NCBI GenBank assembly: GCA_900315175.1
Contig: OMYA01000004.1
Span: forward strand, 124,001-188,000
DNA from: an uncultured Bacteroidales bacterium
GTDB lineage: Bacteria > Bacteroidota > Bacteroidia > Bacteroidales > F082
Direction of reading: 5' to 3'
DNA length: 64,000 bases
This document shows positions 8,138 to 16,420 of the stretch, one piece after another (positions within the stretch are counted from its first letter, which is position 1; every line of letters starts with the position of its first letter). A model generated the notes under the pieces. That model was not told the DNA's origin, did no database searches, and worked only from the letters and a program-made list of their open reading frames with translations. The position numbers were made by a program, and so were the translations under genes.

Positions 8138-9199
8138 TTATGAGATGCCTACATTATCCTCTCCTTTCTGGCGAGGTTCAGTCGAAATGACGTTTACAAA
8201 AAACATTCTTATTAAAAAAATTGCCACTATGATATAAACCGCCCACATCAGATATGTACGGCCTTTCATGACTTTAGCCTTGTTCAAATCAAAGAAATAT
8301 TGATATTGATGTCTAACTAACGGATTGAGATACAATGTGCTACCATCTTCAAACTCAATCTCAGTCCTGATATAAGTGTCATCTTTTTGAATCGGGTATA
8401 AAGCCTCATCCACATTGCCAACCGATTTTTTTACTATGGCATTCTGACCAATGAAACGAATCTCTTTTGCCTTGTCAGAAACAGAAACTATCAAAGTATC
8501 ATTTTCGCACTTAACAGATTGAAGTTCAGGAACATCCAGCAAACTTCCGTTATATTTTACGGCATAAGAATTACCACTTTCGAGCGATTTGTAAACCGAC
8601 TCGGCATCATTTTCACCTATCGTGGCTGTCAGATATTTTATTGTATCAAAGTCGTTTCCCGTGTTAGCGATGATATTCACACGATGACCGTTTGAGAGTG
8701 CTATATCCCAGTAATACAATGAGTTATCGTTTGGCGAAAGTGCCTCCATCACACGATAATGGTCGAGACGCGTCATCTCACCTTTCTTAAAACCTTTGGA
8801 AGGATGCGCTGGTGCCACAAGTCGGCATTTTTTATTCAGTTGGTCGATGTTAAACTGTTTATAATGAATGCTTTGCAGGAATGGATAATCAATTTTCCGT
8901 TTGGATTCATATCCCAAACAAAGATAGCGGGCCCCACTCAAGGCATAGCCATATTCACACGCCTTAATCCCTTGGTTTTCAATCGATTCAGAGCGAAAAT
9001 CAATATAATTTATACGGTTTATATCAGAATATGGATTATAGATGAAATCGCCGTTAAAAGGCTCAATATCTGCGAAGGAATAAGAAGGGACAGCGAGATA
9101 TAACACCAAGAAAAACAACAAGATAGCCCCGACTATTCCCGTCAAGGCGAGGTAAAACCTGTTGTTTTTAATCTTTATCCAAAATTTTCTTTCTGACAT
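8138..9199 (-). CDS. Membrane-anchored degenerate PHP-fold protein
   Basis: 353 aa with an N-terminal anchor (YLALTGIVGAILLFFLVLYL, residues ~16-36) and a second helix near the C-terminus (LMWAVYIIVAIFLIRMFFV). The middle resembles PHP-family proteins: a DYPFLQSIHYKQ segment, PAHPSKGF, and WDIALSNGHRVNIIANTGND. The metal-binding residues look lost: the usual HxH near the start is DFRSES, and the final DAH-like motif is NDFD. I infer a catalytically dead PHP fold, possibly a partner of the adjacent GT39 enzyme. The last ~14 residues are encoded by a dispersed repeat (8165-8192). Fold call is moderate. Confidence 0.6.
   Translation of the reverse strand: MSERKFWIKIKNNRFYLALTGIVGAILLFFLVLYLAVPSYSFADIEPFNGDFIYNPYSDINRINYIDFRSESIENQGIKACEYGYALSGARYLCLGYESKRKIDYPFLQSIHYKQFNIDQLNKKCRLVAPAHPSKGFKKGEMTRLDHYRVMEALSPNDNSLYYWDIALSNGHRVNIIANTGNDFDTIKYLTATIGENDAESVYKSLESGNSYAVKYNGSLLDVPELQSVKCENDTLIVSVSDKAKEIRFIGQNAIVKKSVGNVDEALYPIQKDDTYIRTEIEFEDGSTLYLNPLVRHQYQYFFDLNKAKVMKGRTYLMWAVYIIVAIFLIRMFFVNVISTEPRQKGEDNVGIS
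8165..8192. repeat. GTCATTTCGACTG dispersed repeat inside a coding end
   Basis: The minus strand reads CGTCATTTCGACTGAACC, the same arm as the repeats at 37436-37529 and 62262-62370. Here it encodes residues VISTEP near the C-terminus of the PHP-like protein. Confidence 0.6.
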
Positions 9200-9237
9200 A
9201 CCTAAAAATTATGATGCAAAGTTAACATATTTTTTTG

Positions 9238-9245
9238 TATTTTTG
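9238..9245 (+). promoter_or_regulatory. -7 promoter element for sufB
   Basis: TATTTTTG, followed by CAAAT, 27 nt upstream of the sufB ATG in the divergent gap. Confidence 0.6.
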
Positions 9246-9272
9246 CAAATTAATAATTAAGATATTTGTGAT

Positions 9273-10721
9273 ATGGAGTCAAATCCAAAGGAAAATATTA
9301 TCGAAGAAGTGACGAATAAGGACTATGAGTTCGGTTTTGTGACAGATATTGAGACCGATTTCATTCCTAAAGGTTTGAACGAAGACATAATTCGCCTTAT
9401 TTCGAAGAAGAAAGAGGAGCCGGAGTGGCTGTTGGATTTCCGCTTGAAGGCATTCCGTCACTGGCAGACTCTGAAGATGCCGACATGGGCGCATCTCACC
9501 ATCCCACCCATTGATTATCAAGACATTATATATTATGCAGCGCCAAAACAGCGCAAGGCGAAGAGCCTCGACGAGGTTGACCCGGAGCTGTTAGCGACAT
9601 TCGACAAGCTCGGAATCTCGCTCGACGAGCAGAAAAAACTCTCAGGAGTGGCTGTCGACGCTGTAATGGACTCGACATCGGTGAAAACCACGTTTCAGGA
9701 GACGCTTTCGAAGCACGGCATCATCTTCATGTCGTTCAGCGAGGCAGTGAAACAGCACCCTGACCTGGTGAAGAAATATCTCGGGAAGGTGGTGCCTTAC
9801 ACCGACAACTTCTTTGCGGCATTAAACTCGGCAGTGTTCAGCGACGGCTCGTTCTGCTATGTGCCGAAAGGCGTGCGCTGCCCTATCGAGCTCTCGACAT
9901 ATTTCAGAATAAACGCGGCAAACACAGGTCAGTTTGAGCGTACTCTTATCGTTGCCGACGAAGGTGCATACGTGAGTTACATGGAAGGCTGCACCGCTCC
10001 GCAACGTGATGAGAATCAGTTACATGCGGCAATCGTCGAGATTATATCAGAAAAAGACGCAGAGGTGAAATATTCGACTGTTCAGAACTGGTATCCTGGC
10101 GACAAAGACGGCAAGGGCGGCATCTACAACTTCGTTACAAAACGCGGCATCTGCCGTGGCGACAATGCGAAAATATCGTGGACACAGGTCGAGACAGGCT
10201 CTGCCATCACCTGGAAATACCCGAGCTGTATTTTAAAAGGCGACAACACAGTGGCTGAGTTCTACTCAGTGGCTGTCACCAACAACTGGCAGCAAGCCGA
10301 CACTGGCACGAAGATGATTCATATAGGCAAAAACAGCCGCTCAACCATCATCTCGAAGGGTATCTCGGCGGGTCACAGCCAGAACGGCTACCGCGGACTG
10401 GTGAAGGTGGTGCCGGAAGCCACCAACTGCCGCAACTTCTCGCAATGCGACTCGTTGCTTTTGGGCGACCAATGCGGCGCGCACACATGGCCTTATGTGG
10501 AGTGCGGCAACGACAGCAGCATCCTCGAACACGAGGCGACCACGTCGAAGATTTCGGAAGACCAGCTGTTCTACTGCAACCAGCGTGGCATCCCGACAGA
10601 GAAAGCTATAGGCTTGATTGTCAACGGATATGCCAAAGATGTGCTGAATAAATTGCCAATGGAATTTGCAGTGGAGGCACAAAAGTTATTGTCGATAACA
10701 TTGGAAGGATCGGTCGGTTAA
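9273..10721 (+). CDS. sufB: Fe-S cluster assembly protein SufB
   Basis: 482 aa, close to the usual length. SufB is the scaffold of the SufBCD complex on which Fe-S clusters are built. It shows the conserved N-terminal helical region, the beta-helix core ([35 protein letters not shown]) and the C-terminal block [26 protein letters not shown] that holds the functional Cys and Glu residues. It is first in sufBCD, with a 65-nt gap to sufC that holds a palindrome. Confidence 0.97.
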   Translation: MESNPKENIIEEVTNKDYEFGFVTDIETDFIPKGLNEDIIRLISKKKEEPEWLLDFRLKAFRHWQTLKMPTWAHLTIPPIDYQDIIYYAAPKQRKAKSLDEVDPELLATFDKLGISLDEQKKLSGVAVDAVMDSTSVKTTFQETLSKHGIIFMSFSEAVKQHPDLVKKYLGKVVPYTDNFFAALNSAVFSDGSFCYVPKGVRCPIELSTYFRINAANTGQFERTLIVADEGAYVSYMEGCTAPQRDENQLHAAIVEIISEKDAEVKYSTVQNWYPGDKDGKGGIYNFVTKRGICRGDNAKISWTQVETGSAITWKYPSCILKGDNTVAEFYSVAVTNNWQQADTGTKMIHIGKNSRSTIISKGISAGHSQNGYRGLVKVVPEATNCRNFSQCDSLLLGDQCGAHTWPYVECGNDSSILEHEATTSKISEDQLFYCNQRGIPTEKAIGLIVNGYAKDVLNKLPMEFAVEAQKLLSITLEGSVG

Positions 10722-10728
10722 TCCGGTA

Positions 10729-10757
10729 GGGATAACGCATGCGTTATACGTACAGGA
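10729..10757. repeat. CATG-centred palindrome, copy 1 (sufB-sufC gap)
   Basis: ATAACGCATGCGTTAT (10732-10747), preceded by GGG and followed by ACGTACAGGAT. It shares the layout GGnnAAnnCATGnnTTnn plus ACAGGAT with copies at 25492-25520 and 25538-25557. Confidence 0.65.
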
Positions 10758-10786
10758 TGGAAAAGAAAAAATAAAAAATTAAATAT

Positions 10787-11539
10787 ATGTTACTGAATAT
10801 CAAGAATTTACATGTCTCAATAGGAGGCAAGGAAATATTAAAAGGCTTCAACCTCGGAGTGAACGAGGGCGAGATTCACGCCATCATGGGTCCTAACGGA
10901 ACAGGCAAGAGCACTTGGGCTGCTGCCGTGACAGGACGCGAAGGCTACGAAATCACTGAGGGCGAGATCTGGTACAAAGGCCAGAACATCGTAGGCATGC
11001 CACCGGAGGAACGCGCAAACCTCGGCATCTTCCTGAGTTTCCAGTATCCAGTGGAGATCCCTGGCGTCTCGATGCAGAACTTCATGCGCACAGCAGTCAA
11101 CGCGAAACGCGAATACCAAGGACTTCCGCCGATGTCGATGATAGACTTCACTAAGATGATGAAGCAGAAGCAGGCCATGGTGGAGATTACCGAGAAACTG
11201 CAGAACCGCTATGTCAACGTGGGCTTTTCGGGCGGCGAGAAGAAGAAAAACGAGATTTTCCAGATGGCGATGCTCGAACCTGAGCTCTCAATCCTCGACG
11301 AGACCGACTCCGGCTTGGACATCGACGCCTTGCGTATCGTGGCAAACGGCGTGAACCAGCTGCACAACGAGCATAACGCCTTCGTGGTAATCACTCACTA
11401 TCAACGACTTCTGGATTATATCGTGCCGGATTTCGTTCACGTGATGTACGACGGCCGCATCGTGAAGTCGGGCGACAAGAAACTCGCTCTCGAACTCGAA
11501 GAGAAGGGCTACGAATGGGTTAAAGAACTGAAACTCTAA
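10787..11539 (+). CDS. sufC: Fe-S cluster assembly ATPase SufC
   Basis: 250 aa ABC-type ATPase that powers conformational change of SufBCD. Walker A GPNGTGKST (residues 35-43), Q-loop in LSFQYPVEIPG, signature FSGGEKKKNEIFQM, Walker B LSILDETDSGLD and the switch histidine in VVITHYQRLL are all present. It is 11 nt upstream of sufD. Confidence 0.97.
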   Translation: MLLNIKNLHVSIGGKEILKGFNLGVNEGEIHAIMGPNGTGKSTWAAAVTGREGYEITEGEIWYKGQNIVGMPPEERANLGIFLSFQYPVEIPGVSMQNFMRTAVNAKREYQGLPPMSMIDFTKMMKQKQAMVEITEKLQNRYVNVGFSGGEKKKNEIFQMAMLEPELSILDETDSGLDIDALRIVANGVNQLHNEHNAFVVITHYQRLLDYIVPDFVHVMYDGRIVKSGDKKLALELEEKGYEWVKELKL

Positions 11540-11550
11540 CACTTACGACG

Positions 11551-12384
11551 ATGGCTTATCTAGAAAACAACATAACGGTCGGAAAGAATCAGAGCCGGCA
11601 GCTCGTGCTCTTGGACGACAGCAGTCATCTGCAGTCGAACGAGGAGCAGTGCGACATCGTGATGGAGGAAAACTCCACGCTCGAGCTGTACAGGATTCAG
11701 AACCTCAACGACGACACCCATCTGACCACCCACATCAACATACAGCAGGCGCGAAACAGCAGCGTGCATTTCGTGTTGGTGACGTTCAACACTGGTTTTG
11801 TGCAGAACAACATTCACGTCGACCTCAACGGCGAGGGTGCCGACCTGCAGATTTACGGATTGTATCTCCTCGACAAGAAACAGCATGTCGAGAACCTCAT
11901 GAAAATCAACCACAACGTGCCGAACTGCAGCAGCAATGAGAAGTTCAAGGGTATCTTGGACGACGAGGCATCGGCAGTGTTCAACGGTCACGTGATGGTC
12001 GCTCCTCACGCTCAGAAAACCAACGCATATCAGAACAACAGCAACATCATCCTGACCGACAAGGCAAAGATCAACACCATGCCATTCCTTGAGATTTATG
12101 CCGACGACGTGAAGTGTTCACACGGCACAAGCACAGGACAGCTTGACCAGGATGCCATGTTCTACATGCGCCAGCGCGGCATCAAGAAAGAGGACGCGAG
12201 GATGCTTCTGATGTACGCTTTCGCAGCGGAGATAAGCAACCACATCAAGATTGAAAGCGTTCACGACAGCATCGACGACATGATAAAACGACGTCTTAAA
12301 GGCGAGCTCTCAAGCTGCGACACCTGCATCTTCCAGTGCAGCAACAAAGAAAAAATTTTCAAAATTGATCTAAGTAAAATATAA
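11551..12384 (+). CDS. sufD: Fe-S cluster assembly protein SufD, short form
   Basis: 277 aa, against roughly 420-450 aa in most relatives. The beta-helix core and C-terminal helical region are present (NCSSNEKFKGILDDEASAVF, AHAQ-type QKTNAYQNNSNIILTD, KCSHGTSTGQLD, MFYMRQRGIKKEDARMLLMY). The N-terminal helical domain is missing: the ORF begins 11 nt after sufC, leaving no room for it. It could be a naturally compact SufD or an old deletion. An added Cys-rich tail (SSCDTCIFQCSNKEK) is unusual. Function in SufBCD is likely retained. Confidence 0.9.
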   Translation: MAYLENNITVGKNQSRQLVLLDDSSHLQSNEEQCDIVMEENSTLELYRIQNLNDDTHLTTHINIQQARNSSVHFVLVTFNTGFVQNNIHVDLNGEGADLQIYGLYLLDKKQHVENLMKINHNVPNCSSNEKFKGILDDEASAVFNGHVMVAPHAQKTNAYQNNSNIILTDKAKINTMPFLEIYADDVKCSHGTSTGQLDQDAMFYMRQRGIKKEDARMLLMYAFAAEISNHIKIESVHDSIDDMIKRRLKGELSSCDTCIFQCSNKEKIFKIDLSKI

Positions 12385-12389
12385 TTTCA

Positions 12390-12397
12390 TATATTTG
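12390..12397 (+). promoter_or_regulatory. -7 promoter element for the 12.4-kb lipoprotein
   Basis: TATATTTG, followed by CGG, 30 nt upstream of the lipoprotein start. Confidence 0.6.
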
Positions 12398-12427
12398 CGG
12401 AATATTTAACACTATAATAATAAAACT

Positions 12428-12982
12428 ATGAAAAACATCTACAAGCAGAGCACAGTTCTCTTCATGGCATTAGCAGTTATTGCCATGATTCTTACAGGAT
12501 GTAAGAAAAGCGATTCATCAAACAGCGGCGGTGGCGACACACCAACTCCACCTACACCTCCAGCAGGCAACTATGGCACAGTGACTCTTGGAAATCAGAG
12601 TTATCCAATTGCAATTGGCGGATATGAAGTTTATTATGATGAAGATCTTCAAGCTAACGTCGTGACAGTAGCATTAGCTGACGGAACAAACGAAACAGCA
12701 AACATGTTCGGATTTACAATCCCGAACGTTGAAAACCTTCCTACAGGTACATTTGCTTACAGCACCGAAGAACCTATACCAGCTGGCAAATGCGTCGGCA
12801 TCTTCCGCAGTTCCGAGGGCAATGTATTGTTTTGTGTTTCCGGTAATGTAACCATTGCAACATCAGGTTCAAATTACAAGATTCAATCATCAGGAAAAGC
12901 AAACCTTCCTATTGGATCACAAGCAATGGAACAGAATTTCGCCGTTAACTTTGAAGGTCCTTTATACAACGTGGCAAAATAA
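12428..12982 (+). CDS. Small lipoprotein of unknown function
   Basis: 184 aa. Signal peptide with lipobox (AVIAMILTGC, lipidated Cys ~25) followed by a Ser/Gly/Thr/Pro linker (SSNSGGGDTPTPPTPPAG), so it is an outer- or inner-membrane lipoprotein. The rest is a beta-rich domain of about 130 residues that I do not recognise. It has its own promoter and terminator and lies between sufD and the restriction-modification island, marking the last gene before the island. Confidence 0.8.
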   Translation: MKNIYKQSTVLFMALAVIAMILTGCKKSDSSNSGGGDTPTPPTPPAGNYGTVTLGNQSYPIAIGGYEVYYDEDLQANVVTVALADGTNETANMFGFTIPNVENLPTGTFAYSTEEPIPAGKCVGIFRSSEGNVLFCVSGNVTIATSGSNYKIQSSGKANLPIGSQAMEQNFAVNFEGPLYNVAK

Positions 12983-13002
12983 AGTTTTTTGATTATAAAA
13001 AG

Positions 13003-13041
13003 AACAATCGCGGTGTAATTTATGCTGCGATTGTTTTTTTT
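13003..13041 (+). terminator. Rho-independent terminator after the lipoprotein
   Basis: AACAATCGC (13003-13011) pairs with GCGATTGTT (13027-13035) and is followed by a T-run. It closes the ancestral transcript just before the island. Confidence 0.9.
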
Positions 13042-13094
13042 AGTATCATTATTAATTTAGTAATAATATTACTTTGATTTTTTTACTTTTTTTC

Positions 13095-13124
13095 TTGCAT
13101 GTTTAAAAATAATTTGTATCTTTG
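13095..13124 (+). promoter_or_regulatory. Promoter of the restriction-modification operon
   Basis: TTG (13095-13097), a 19-nt spacer and TATCTTTG (13117-13124), the classic Bacteroidota -33/-7 pair. The ATG at 13129 begins four bases after the -7 element, so the mRNA is predicted to be leaderless. Confidence 0.75.
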
Positions 13125-13128
13125 CAGC

Positions 13129-13704
13129 ATGAATAATAAAAGTAGCTATATTACTAAACGAAAGCTCTGCCAAATAGCAGAAATACAATCTGGTATATAT
13201 ATAAAAGGTATATCAGATGGAGATGTTTCATGTTTGCAGGTAAAAGATTTGTTGATGGATTCGCCGGAAACTACCGCAACGAAAACTAATTATACCAAAA
13301 AGATTGACAAATACTTGTTAAAAAAAGGCGACATTCTTTTTGCATGCAAAGGCACAACATATCTATGCAAAGTATTTGATTATGATATTCCTGCAGTGGC
13401 ATCAACAACATTATATTCAATAAGATTACGCACAAGTAACACAACTCCAGAGTATGTTTGTTGGTACATGAATCACCCCGCTATTGCAGCTGCAATTAAC
13501 AATGAGAAAATGGGAACGGGCTCACCAATGATAAGAAAAGAAGTCATTGAGAATCTTGAAGTTATTATACCAGATAAAAACACTCAAGAAAGAATTATCG
13601 TGATTTCAAGACTTCAAGACCGAGAAAACGAGCTTGTCAGTTTAATACAACAAAAGAAAACACAGTTAACCAACCAATTGATTATAAATAAATTAAACAT
13701 ATAA
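13129..13704 (+). CDS. Single-TRD HsdS-like protein (half specificity subunit)
   Basis: 191 aa. One target-recognition domain of the type I S family: KRKLCQIAEIQSGIYIKG opening, LKKGDILFACKGTTYLCKVF, ASTTLYSIRL, and the conserved region with NLEVIIPDKNTQERI followed by a C-terminal helix rich in Gln and Lys. Full HsdS has two TRDs; this one has one. I chose ATG 13129 rather than 13099 because the upstream candidate overlaps the promoter. It is one base from hsdM. It may dimerise to give an alternative specificity, or act as a regulator of HsdS assembly. Confidence 0.75.
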   Translation: MNNKSSYITKRKLCQIAEIQSGIYIKGISDGDVSCLQVKDLLMDSPETTATKTNYTKKIDKYLLKKGDILFACKGTTYLCKVFDYDIPAVASTTLYSIRLRTSNTTPEYVCWYMNHPAIAAAINNEKMGTGSPMIRKEVIENLEVIIPDKNTQERIIVISRLQDRENELVSLIQQKKTQLTNQLIINKLNI

Positions 13705-13705
13705 A

Positions 13706-15235
13706 ATGGATACAAAAAAGATAACACAAGACGACATCAACCGCACGGTTTGGAAAGCATGCGACACTTTTAGAGGCGTGATTGACCCAAGCCAGTATAA
13801 GGACTACATCCTTACGATGCTATTTTTGAAATATGTGAGTGATGTCTATAAGTCTAAGTTTCAGGATTATGTAAAAAAATATGAAGGAGATGAGACTCGT
13901 GCGGAAAGAGCAATGCGTCACGAAAGATTTGTTGTGCCAGAGAAGAGTTCTTACTACTATCTTTACGAACATAGAAATGCATCAAACATCGGTGAATTGA
14001 TCGATGAGGCGCTTGCTGACCTTGAAGATGCCAACCGCGAGAAAATGAGCAGCGAGGATGGAAGTAGCATTTTCAGAAACATCAGTTTCAACAGTGCAAA
14101 TTTGGGCGAGACAAAGGAGAAAAATGCAAGGCTAAGAAACCTTCTTCAGGATTTCAGAGGCGTGGAGTTAGATGAGTCGCATCTGGAAAACAACGATATC
14201 ATTGGTGACGCTTACATGTATCTTGTCTCAACGTTTGCAGGTGAGGCCGGCAAGAAAGCTGGAGATTTTTTCACGCCAGCTGAAGTTTCAACCCTACTCG
14301 CAAAATTAACAAAAAGTAATCCTGGTGCGAGAATCTGCGATGTGACTTGCGGTTCGGGGTCATTGTTGATTAAGGCAGGAAAAGAAGTCGGGAATAACAA
14401 CTTCTCGTTATACGGTCAAGAAGTTAACGGAAGCACTTGGGCTTTGGCAATGATGAACATGTTCTTGCATGGCTTTGACAACGCCGTAATACGCTGGGGC
14501 GACACTTTGCGCAACCCGAAGCTGAAAGTGAGCGACAAGTTGATGAAGTTTGACACGGTTGTTGCAAATCCCCCATTCTCACTCGACAAATGGGGCGCAG
14601 AAGAAGCCGCTAATGATCCGTACAACCGTTTCTGGCGAGGCATACCACCAAAAAGCAAAGGCGACTGGGCATTTATCAGCCACATGCTTGAAGTTGCAGA
14701 TGAAAACTCAGGTAAAGTAGGTGTAATCATACCTCATGGAGTGCTTTTCAGAGGTGGAAGCGAAGGCAAGATCCGCCAATACATACTTGAAAACGAGCAT
14801 ATTTTGGAAGCTGTCATCGGATTACCGGCAAATCTATTTTACGGCACAGGTATTCCGGCAGCCATCGCCATTTTCCGCAAAGGGAGAAACTCTGAAAACG
14901 TGCTATTTATCGATGCAAGCCGCGAATATGAGAATGGTAAAAATCAGAATAAACTGCGCACTCAGGATATCGAGCATATCGTAAACACATATCGGAAGTT
15001 TACCAATGGTGAATTAGAGCCAGGCGTTGTAGAAGATAAATATGCTTTTGTGGCAACACCAGACGATATTCGTGAAAACGACTACAACCTCAACATCCCG
15101 CGTTTTGTTGACACATACGAAGAGGAAGCCGAGGTTGACATTCCTGCAGTGCAAAAAGAAATTGAGCAATTAGAGAGCGAACTTGTTGAAGTTCAAGCAA
15201 AAATGAAGGATTATTTAAAAGAGTTAGGGTATTAG
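13706..15235 (+). CDS. hsdM: Type I restriction-modification N6-adenine methyltransferase HsdM
   Basis: 509 aa, normal length. HsdM methylates adenine at the site chosen by HsdS, using S-adenosylmethionine. The N-terminal helical domain (WKACDTFRGVIDPSQYKDYI) precedes the methyltransferase fold: SAM-binding CDVTCGSGSLLIKAG and catalytic NPPF (N288-F291). The C-terminal helical tail probably contacts HsdS. It directly follows the half-HsdS gene. Confidence 0.95.
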   Translation: MDTKKITQDDINRTVWKACDTFRGVIDPSQYKDYILTMLFLKYVSDVYKSKFQDYVKKYEGDETRAERAMRHERFVVPEKSSYYYLYEHRNASNIGELIDEALADLEDANREKMSSEDGSSIFRNISFNSANLGETKEKNARLRNLLQDFRGVELDESHLENNDIIGDAYMYLVSTFAGEAGKKAGDFFTPAEVSTLLAKLTKSNPGARICDVTCGSGSLLIKAGKEVGNNNFSLYGQEVNGSTWALAMMNMFLHGFDNAVIRWGDTLRNPKLKVSDKLMKFDTVVANPPFSLDKWGAEEAANDPYNRFWRGIPPKSKGDWAFISHMLEVADENSGKVGVIIPHGVLFRGGSEGKIRQYILENEHILEAVIGLPANLFYGTGIPAAIAIFRKGRNSENVLFIDASREYENGKNQNKLRTQDIEHIVNTYRKFTNGELEPGVVEDKYAFVATPDDIRENDYNLNIPRFVDTYEEEAEVDIPAVQKEIEQLESELVEVQAKMKDYLKELGY

Positions 15236-15262
15236 TATCATTTCGTGGATATCCACGAAATG
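15236..15262. promoter_or_regulatory. Perfect 20-bp palindrome upstream of dinD
   Basis: TTTCGTGGATATCCACGAAA (15241-15260) lies between hsdM and dinD. The identical palindrome with three matching bases on each side is found again inside dinD (15491-15510). It could be an operator for DinD or a dimeric regulator, or debris of a partial dinD duplication: read in frame it gives HFVDIHEM, the same residues as inside dinD. Confidence 0.6.
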
Positions 15263-15296
15263 GTCGAGAGTATTAATCATCAAAAAACCAAGCAAT

Positions 15297-16151
15297 ATGA
15301 ACAAACGACTTACGAAAAAAACAATGTCACTGTTTGAAAGCATCAAACATTTTGATGAAAACGGTGTGGAGTACTGGACATCACGCAGCCTGTGGAAGGT
15401 GCTAGAGTATAATGAATACAGGAATTTTCTTCCTGTTATTGAAAAAGCCAAGATAGCCTGTGAAAACAGCGGCCAGAGAGTTGAGAATCATTTCGTGGAT
15501 ATCCACGAAATGATAGTGATAGGAAAAGGTGGTGAACGACGAGTAGATTCTGTCAAGCTTTCACGCTATGCATGCTATCTTATTGTGCAGAATGCCGACC
15601 CGAGCAAAACAATTGTAGCTCAAGGGCAAACCTATTTTGCCATACAGACTCGCATTGCTGAAGTTCAGCAGATGAAGGAATATCAAGCGCTTTCCGACGA
15701 GGAAGAAAAACGCCTGTTTCTGCGTGCAGAGCTTCAGAAGCACAACTCGGAATTGGCAAGCGCTGCAAAAGACGCCGGTGTTATCGATTCCCGAGATTAT
15801 GCCATATTTCAAAACTATGGCTATCAAGGGCTTTATGGCGGCATGACTGCAAAAGACATCCATGCCAGAAAAGGTTTGAAACAGAGTCAGAAGATTTTGG
15901 ATCACATGGGAAGCACTGAGCTTGCCGCTAACCTTTTTCGCGCAACACAAACAGAAGAGAAGCTTCGACGCGAGAATATCAAAGGCAAGCGAAAAGCCAA
16001 CATGACTCACTACGAAGTCGGCGCCAAAGTGCGACAAACCATCAAAGAACTTGGTGGCACAATGCCGGAAGACCTTCCAACAGTGGAAAACATCAAGGTT
16101 ATTGAGAAGAAAAAACAGAAAATGCTGGATTCAAAGAAAAAGGAGATTTAA
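15297..16151 (+). CDS. dinD: DinD homologue (DNA-damage-inducible protein D)
   Basis: 284 aa. Resembles E. coli DinD along the whole length: EYWTSRSLWKVLEYNEYRNF, SRYACYLIVQNADPSK, GQTYFAIQTR, and the strongly conserved AIFQNYGYQGLYGG and KILDHMGSTELAANLFRATQ. E. coli DinD modulates RecA filaments; homologues also occur in type I restriction-modification loci, where the role is not settled. ATG 15297 or 15324 could be the start. It follows hsdM by 61 bases that hold the palindrome. Confidence 0.92.
   Translation: MNKRLTKKTMSLFESIKHFDENGVEYWTSRSLWKVLEYNEYRNFLPVIEKAKIACENSGQRVENHFVDIHEMIVIGKGGERRVDSVKLSRYACYLIVQNADPSKTIVAQGQTYFAIQTRIAEVQQMKEYQALSDEEEKRLFLRAELQKHNSELASAAKDAGVIDSRDYAIFQNYGYQGLYGGMTAKDIHARKGLKQSQKILDHMGSTELAANLFRATQTEEKLRRENIKGKRKANMTHYEVGAKVRQTIKELGGTMPEDLPTVENIKVIEKKKQKMLDSKKKEI
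15491..15510. repeat. Second copy of the 20-bp palindrome, inside dinD
   Basis: TTTCGTGGATATCCACGAAA, encoding part of NHFVDIHEM. Identical to the copy at 15241-15260. Confidence 0.9.
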
Positions 16152-16171
16152 GAATAAAGTATATAAAAGAC

Positions 16172-16390
16172 ATGACAGAACAAGATTTTTTAAATATCAT
16201 CGGAAACAAAATCTCAAACGAGATGCAAAAGGCAATAATACGCAACAATTATGCACCGCAATTAGCAGAACCATTGTGCAATGCGATTGATACGAACGAA
16301 AAAGCCGATCTTTTTCAAAAGCTAATGAACGAATGGGCTGAATATCAACGCAGACAGATGCAGATTATTCAGACATTTTTACAAAAATAA
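16172..16390 (+). CDS. Small unknown protein in the restriction-modification operon
   Basis: 72 aa, helical, no signal peptide (TEQDFLNIIGNKISNEMQKA, then QKLMNEWAEYQRRQ). It lies 20 nt after dinD in the same direction. No family recognised. Its strength as a gene rests on operon position, AT-rich but coding-like composition and absence of a better frame. Confidence 0.6.
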   Translation: MTEQDFLNIIGNKISNEMQKAIIRNNYAPQLAEPLCNAIDTNEKADLFQKLMNEWAEYQRRQMQIIQTFLQK

Positions 16391-16420
16391 ACAAGTGTTT
16401 AATTAATAAAAACTGATAAT

